Source of the DNA: Clostridia bacterium | GTDB taxonomy: Bacteria > Bacillota_A > Clostridia > Christensenellales > Aristaeellaceae | Assembly (NCBI GenBank): GCA_017481185.1 | Contig: JAFUPO010000157.1 | Coordinates: forward strand, 1-6,858 | DNA: 6,858 nt | Direction of reading: 5' to 3' | In this document: one piece after another, positions 5,690 through 6,858 of the stretch | Layout: the number at the start of each line of letters is the position of its first letter | Numbering within the stretch: position 1 is the stretch's first letter | Position numbers and translations under genes: made by a program | Notes under the pieces: model-generated | Databases searched by the model: none | Told to the model about the DNA's origin: nothing | Seen by the model: only the letters and a program-made list of their open reading frames with translations

Positions 5690-6612
5690 GCTTGTTTCAA
5701 AGGCGCGGCGAGGATAAATTCCTTACGCGCTAACAGATCATCGCCAGCCAGGTCAGCCTCCAGCTTTTCCACGCCCAACCGATCGATGGCAGCGCCCAGC
5801 CGCTCCTTCTGATAGGCATTATCGCGGAACCAAAGGAGCGTTTTTTCCAGCACAGGCTCCAATTCGCTCTGCTTATAGTAGCGGCTTAGGCGAGTGCCAT
5901 TGCGGCTCTTTTTGCCCCAGGTGCCGCCTACATAAACGGCAAAAACGGGCTCATCCACCTGAGGAATCACACCGAAGGGACAAGCGTTCACACACACGGC
6001 GCAGTCGTTACACAGGGTTTTATCCATAACGATTTTTCCGTCCTTCAAAGAAACGGCTTTCATGGGGCATTTGGCAGCTACCTGGCACACAGCACAGCCT
6101 CGGCACTTATCCAGCTCCGTCACAGGGATGCGGTGAGCTTCAATGCCGAAGTCGTTGAGGGAAGGTTTCATGCAGCTGTTGGGGCAGCCGCCTACGGAGA
6201 TTTTGAACTTGTGAGGCAAGGTTACCCCATGCCAGCCGGTATAAAAGGTATCAAATAACTGGGCGGCGATCCCCTGGGTATCTGCATTGCCATAAATGCA
6301 GGTGGTTCCCTTGCAGGCAGTGATGGGCCGCACTTTGGGGCCGGTGCCGCCCACGGTTAAACCAACCTGAGCCACATGGGCCTGAACCTTTTCTACATCC
6401 TCCAAATGGAGTCCAGGAATTTCTACCATCAGGCGAGAGGTGAAAGCCACTCGGCCCGCGCCATAAAGCTGAGCACACTGAGCCACAGCTTGCAGCTGCT
6501 CAACAGTCATCGTGCCGTTTTTGGAGAGCACCCGAGCAGAGAAGCAATCCGTACCCCGGTTGTGAAGAAAACCAAGCCCCTTGACCCGGGCAATATCTTT
6601 AGGATCCAGCAT
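5686..6612 (-). CDS. Siroheme/4Fe-4S reductase with two ferredoxin clusters (AsrC-like sulfite/nitrite reductase)
   Basis: The 308-residue cytoplasmic redox enzyme probably reduces sulfite or nitrite by six electrons. From the chosen start, the N-terminal half is a nitrite/sulfite reductase ferredoxin-like domain. The siroheme-4Fe-4S ligands appear as CKGTTC (C100, C105) and GGCPNSC (C143, C147). An embedded dicluster ferredoxin domain follows: C170, C173, C176, C182 (CRGCAVCQVAAKCP, with an unusual five-residue gap before the last cysteine) and C201, C204, C207, C211 (CNDCAVCVNACP). This resembles AsrC, but no AsrA/AsrB partner genes are in the window, so the electron donor is unknown. I chose ATG 6610-6612 over a longer TTG at 6661-6663 because AGAGG lies 9 nt before it and the TTG would overlap the promoter elements. 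The gene is first in the operon and is coupled by an ATGA overlap to the binding protein. It could also act on another oxidised substrate. Confidence 0.88.
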   Translation of the reverse strand: MLDPKDIARVKGLGFLHNRGTDCFSARVLSKNGTMTVEQLQAVAQCAQLYGAGRVAFTSRLMVEIPGLHLEDVEKVQAHVAQVGLTVGGTGPKVRPITACKGTTCIYGNADTQGIAAQLFDTFYTGWHGVTLPHKFKISVGGCPNSCMKPSLNDFGIEAHRIPVTELDKCRGCAVCQVAAKCPMKAVSLKDGKIVMDKTLCNDCAVCVNACPFGVIPQVDEPVFAVYVGGTWGKKSRNGTRLSRYYKQSELEPVLEKTLLWFRDNAYQKERLGAAIDRLGVEKLEADLAGDDLLARKEFILAAPLKQA

Positions 6613-6621
6613 GAAATACAG

Positions 6622-6626
6622 CCTCT
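6622..6626 (-). promoter_or_regulatory. Ribosome binding site of the reductase gene
   Basis: AGAGG on the minus strand, 9 nt before ATG 6610-6612. It supports the shorter start, which also matches the beginning of the conserved domain better than the upstream TTG. Confidence 0.5.
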
Positions 6627-6642
6627 TTTCAACAAAATTCTG

Positions 6643-6676
6643 ACTATAGTGTAACACATTCAATACCGATAAGCAA
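6643..6676 (-). promoter_or_regulatory. Candidate promoter of the leftward reductase-ABC-YkvI-DUF4317 operon
   Basis: Two overlapping -10 readings exist on the minus strand. TATAGT (6648-6643) is a 5/6 match but has only a poor -35 (TTATCG, 18-nt spacing). TACACT (6653-6648) is preceded by the extended element TGT and has TTGCTT (6676-6671) 17 nt upstream. Either gives a short leader of roughly 25-35 nt before the ATG at 6612. The possible -35 lies inside the direct repeat at 6669-6692. I see no Fur-type palindrome or riboswitch here. Confidence 0.45.
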
Positions 6677-6692
6677 ACAAATAAGCAAACAA
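6669..6692. repeat. Perfect tandem direct repeat, 2 x 12 bp, upstream of the operon promoter
   Basis: The unit ATAAGCAAACAA occurs at 6669-6680 and again at 6681-6692 without a mismatch. Read leftward it is TTGTTTGCTTAT, placed over and just upstream of the -35 region of the operon promoter. Such spacing puts two identical sites on nearly the same helix face (12 bp apart), as expected for a tandem regulator-binding site. A chance or slippage duplication is the alternative. Confidence 0.75.
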
Positions 6693-6693
6693 A

Positions 6694-6721
6694 AAACCCT
6701 TCTCCCGAAGGAGAAGGGTTT
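6694..6721 (-). terminator. Terminator-like hairpin 1 in the divergent intergenic region
   Basis: A perfect 12-bp stem (6694-6705 with 6710-6721) encloses a tight CGAA loop. Read leftward it ends in six T residues, so it should work mainly on the minus strand. No leftward gene is visible to its right, so it may block antisense transcription from beyond the window from entering the operon promoter region. Confidence 0.7.
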
Positions 6722-6730
6722 CAGCTTGTC

Positions 6731-6760
6731 GAAAAAGTCCAGCGAGAGCTGGGCTTTTTC
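6731..6760. terminator. Terminator-like hairpin 2 in the divergent intergenic region
   Basis: A 13-bp stem (6731-6743 with 6748-6760, one G-T wobble) encloses a GAGA loop. Both arms end in GAAAAAG/CTTTTTC, so a T tract is present on either strand. It lies 9 nt after hairpin 1 and 9 nt before the extended -10 of the rightward gene. Confidence 0.6.
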
Positions 6761-6769
6761 ACGTACAGA

Positions 6770-6778
6770 TGATAAAAT
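6770..6778 (+). promoter_or_regulatory. Candidate extended -10 promoter of the rightward gene at 6810
   Basis: TGATAAAAT combines the extended element TGn (6770-6772) with the -10 hexamer TAAAAT (6773-6778, 5/6 match). No good -35 is present at 16-18 nt, which an extended -10 can tolerate. The start would fall near 6785, about 10 nt before the ribosome binding site. Confidence 0.45.
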
Positions 6779-6809
6779 AGAAGAAAAGAGGGAAAGAGGA
6801 GAAAAGCAG

Positions 6810-6858
6810 ATGTTGAATCAGCAGCAGGAACTCCGACGCCGAGTAGTAGAAATTCTGA
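6810..6858 (+). CDS. Start of an unidentified rightward gene (3' end outside window)
   Basis: The frame opens at ATG 6810-6812 and stays open to the window edge, giving 16 complete codons: MLNQQQELRRRVVEIL. A strong ribosome binding site, AGAGGAG (6795-6801), lies 8 nt before the ATG, and an extended -10 promoter sits further upstream. The peptide looks like an amphipathic N-terminal helix, but it is too short to assign a family. Confidence 0.55.
   Translation, partial: MLNQQQELRRRVVEIL

Noticed and set aside
6613..6663. TTG start extending the reductase by 17 residues
   Set aside because: The extension overlaps the likely -10 elements, lacks a Shine-Dalgarno, and adds residues outside the conserved domain; ATG 6610-6612 has AGAGG upstream.
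6613..6809. Cobalamin riboswitch or Fur box upstream of the importer operon
   Set aside because: The leader between promoter and start is only about 25-35 nt, with no B12-box-like sequence, and no Fur-like palindrome was found; the remaining space is the direct repeat and two simple hairpins.
1..6858. CRISPR array, tRNA or rRNA gene, insertion sequence
   Set aside because: No regularly spaced repeats, no cloverleaf-like or rRNA sequence, and no transposase coding or terminal inverted repeats were seen.

Overview
The window is a gene-dense piece of a fairly GC-rich Clostridia-type genome, probably gut-associated Oscillospiraceae or a related family. This rests on a Firmicutes-type FtsZ tail, a DUF4317 protein (a family I know mainly from Clostridia), a YkvI-family membrane protein, an anaerobic siroheme/4Fe-4S reductase and strong Shine-Dalgarno sites. 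The genus cannot be named from the sequence alone.

Layout, left to right. (1) The 3' part of ftsZ on the + strand (2-661), with a long disordered Q/P/G/F-rich linker and the conserved C-terminal peptide, followed by an intrinsic terminator (672-708). (2) A small, very basic + strand ORF (722-964). Its coding frame runs without a stop through a strong hairpin terminator (857-897) and ends inside the convergent gene. (3) A leftward cluster of six tightly packed genes from about 6612 down to 904: siroheme/ferredoxin reductase, substrate-binding protein, FecCD-type permease, ABC ATPase, YkvI-like transporter and DUF4317. Most junctions are overlaps (4, 44, 4 and 23 nt); the only gap is about 33 nt, between the ATPase and the YkvI-like gene. 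They probably form one operon, read from a promoter near 6643-6676. (4) A divergent intergenic region of about 200 bp holding a perfect 2 x 12-bp direct repeat and two terminator-like hairpins, then the first 16 codons of a rightward gene with its own extended -10 promoter and ribosome binding site.

How the genes fit together. The three ABC genes form a complete importer of the iron-siderophore/haem/cobalamin class (type II, BtuCDF/FhuBCD-like); the substrate cannot be read from sequence. A single-subunit siroheme/4Fe-4S reductase resembling AsrC is translationally coupled ahead of it, which suggests a link between metal or tetrapyrrole supply and an anaerobic sulfite- or nitrite-type reduction. 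YkvI and DUF4317 at the end of the operon have no established role.

The most interesting object is the small ORF at 722-964. A terminator inside an ORF, predicted to give an mRNA with no stop codon for a short basic protein, is the arrangement known for the alternative ribosome-rescue factors ArfA and BrfA. The protein also has a loosely similar basic motif. I propose it as a candidate rescue factor; this is inference and needs family-level comparison.
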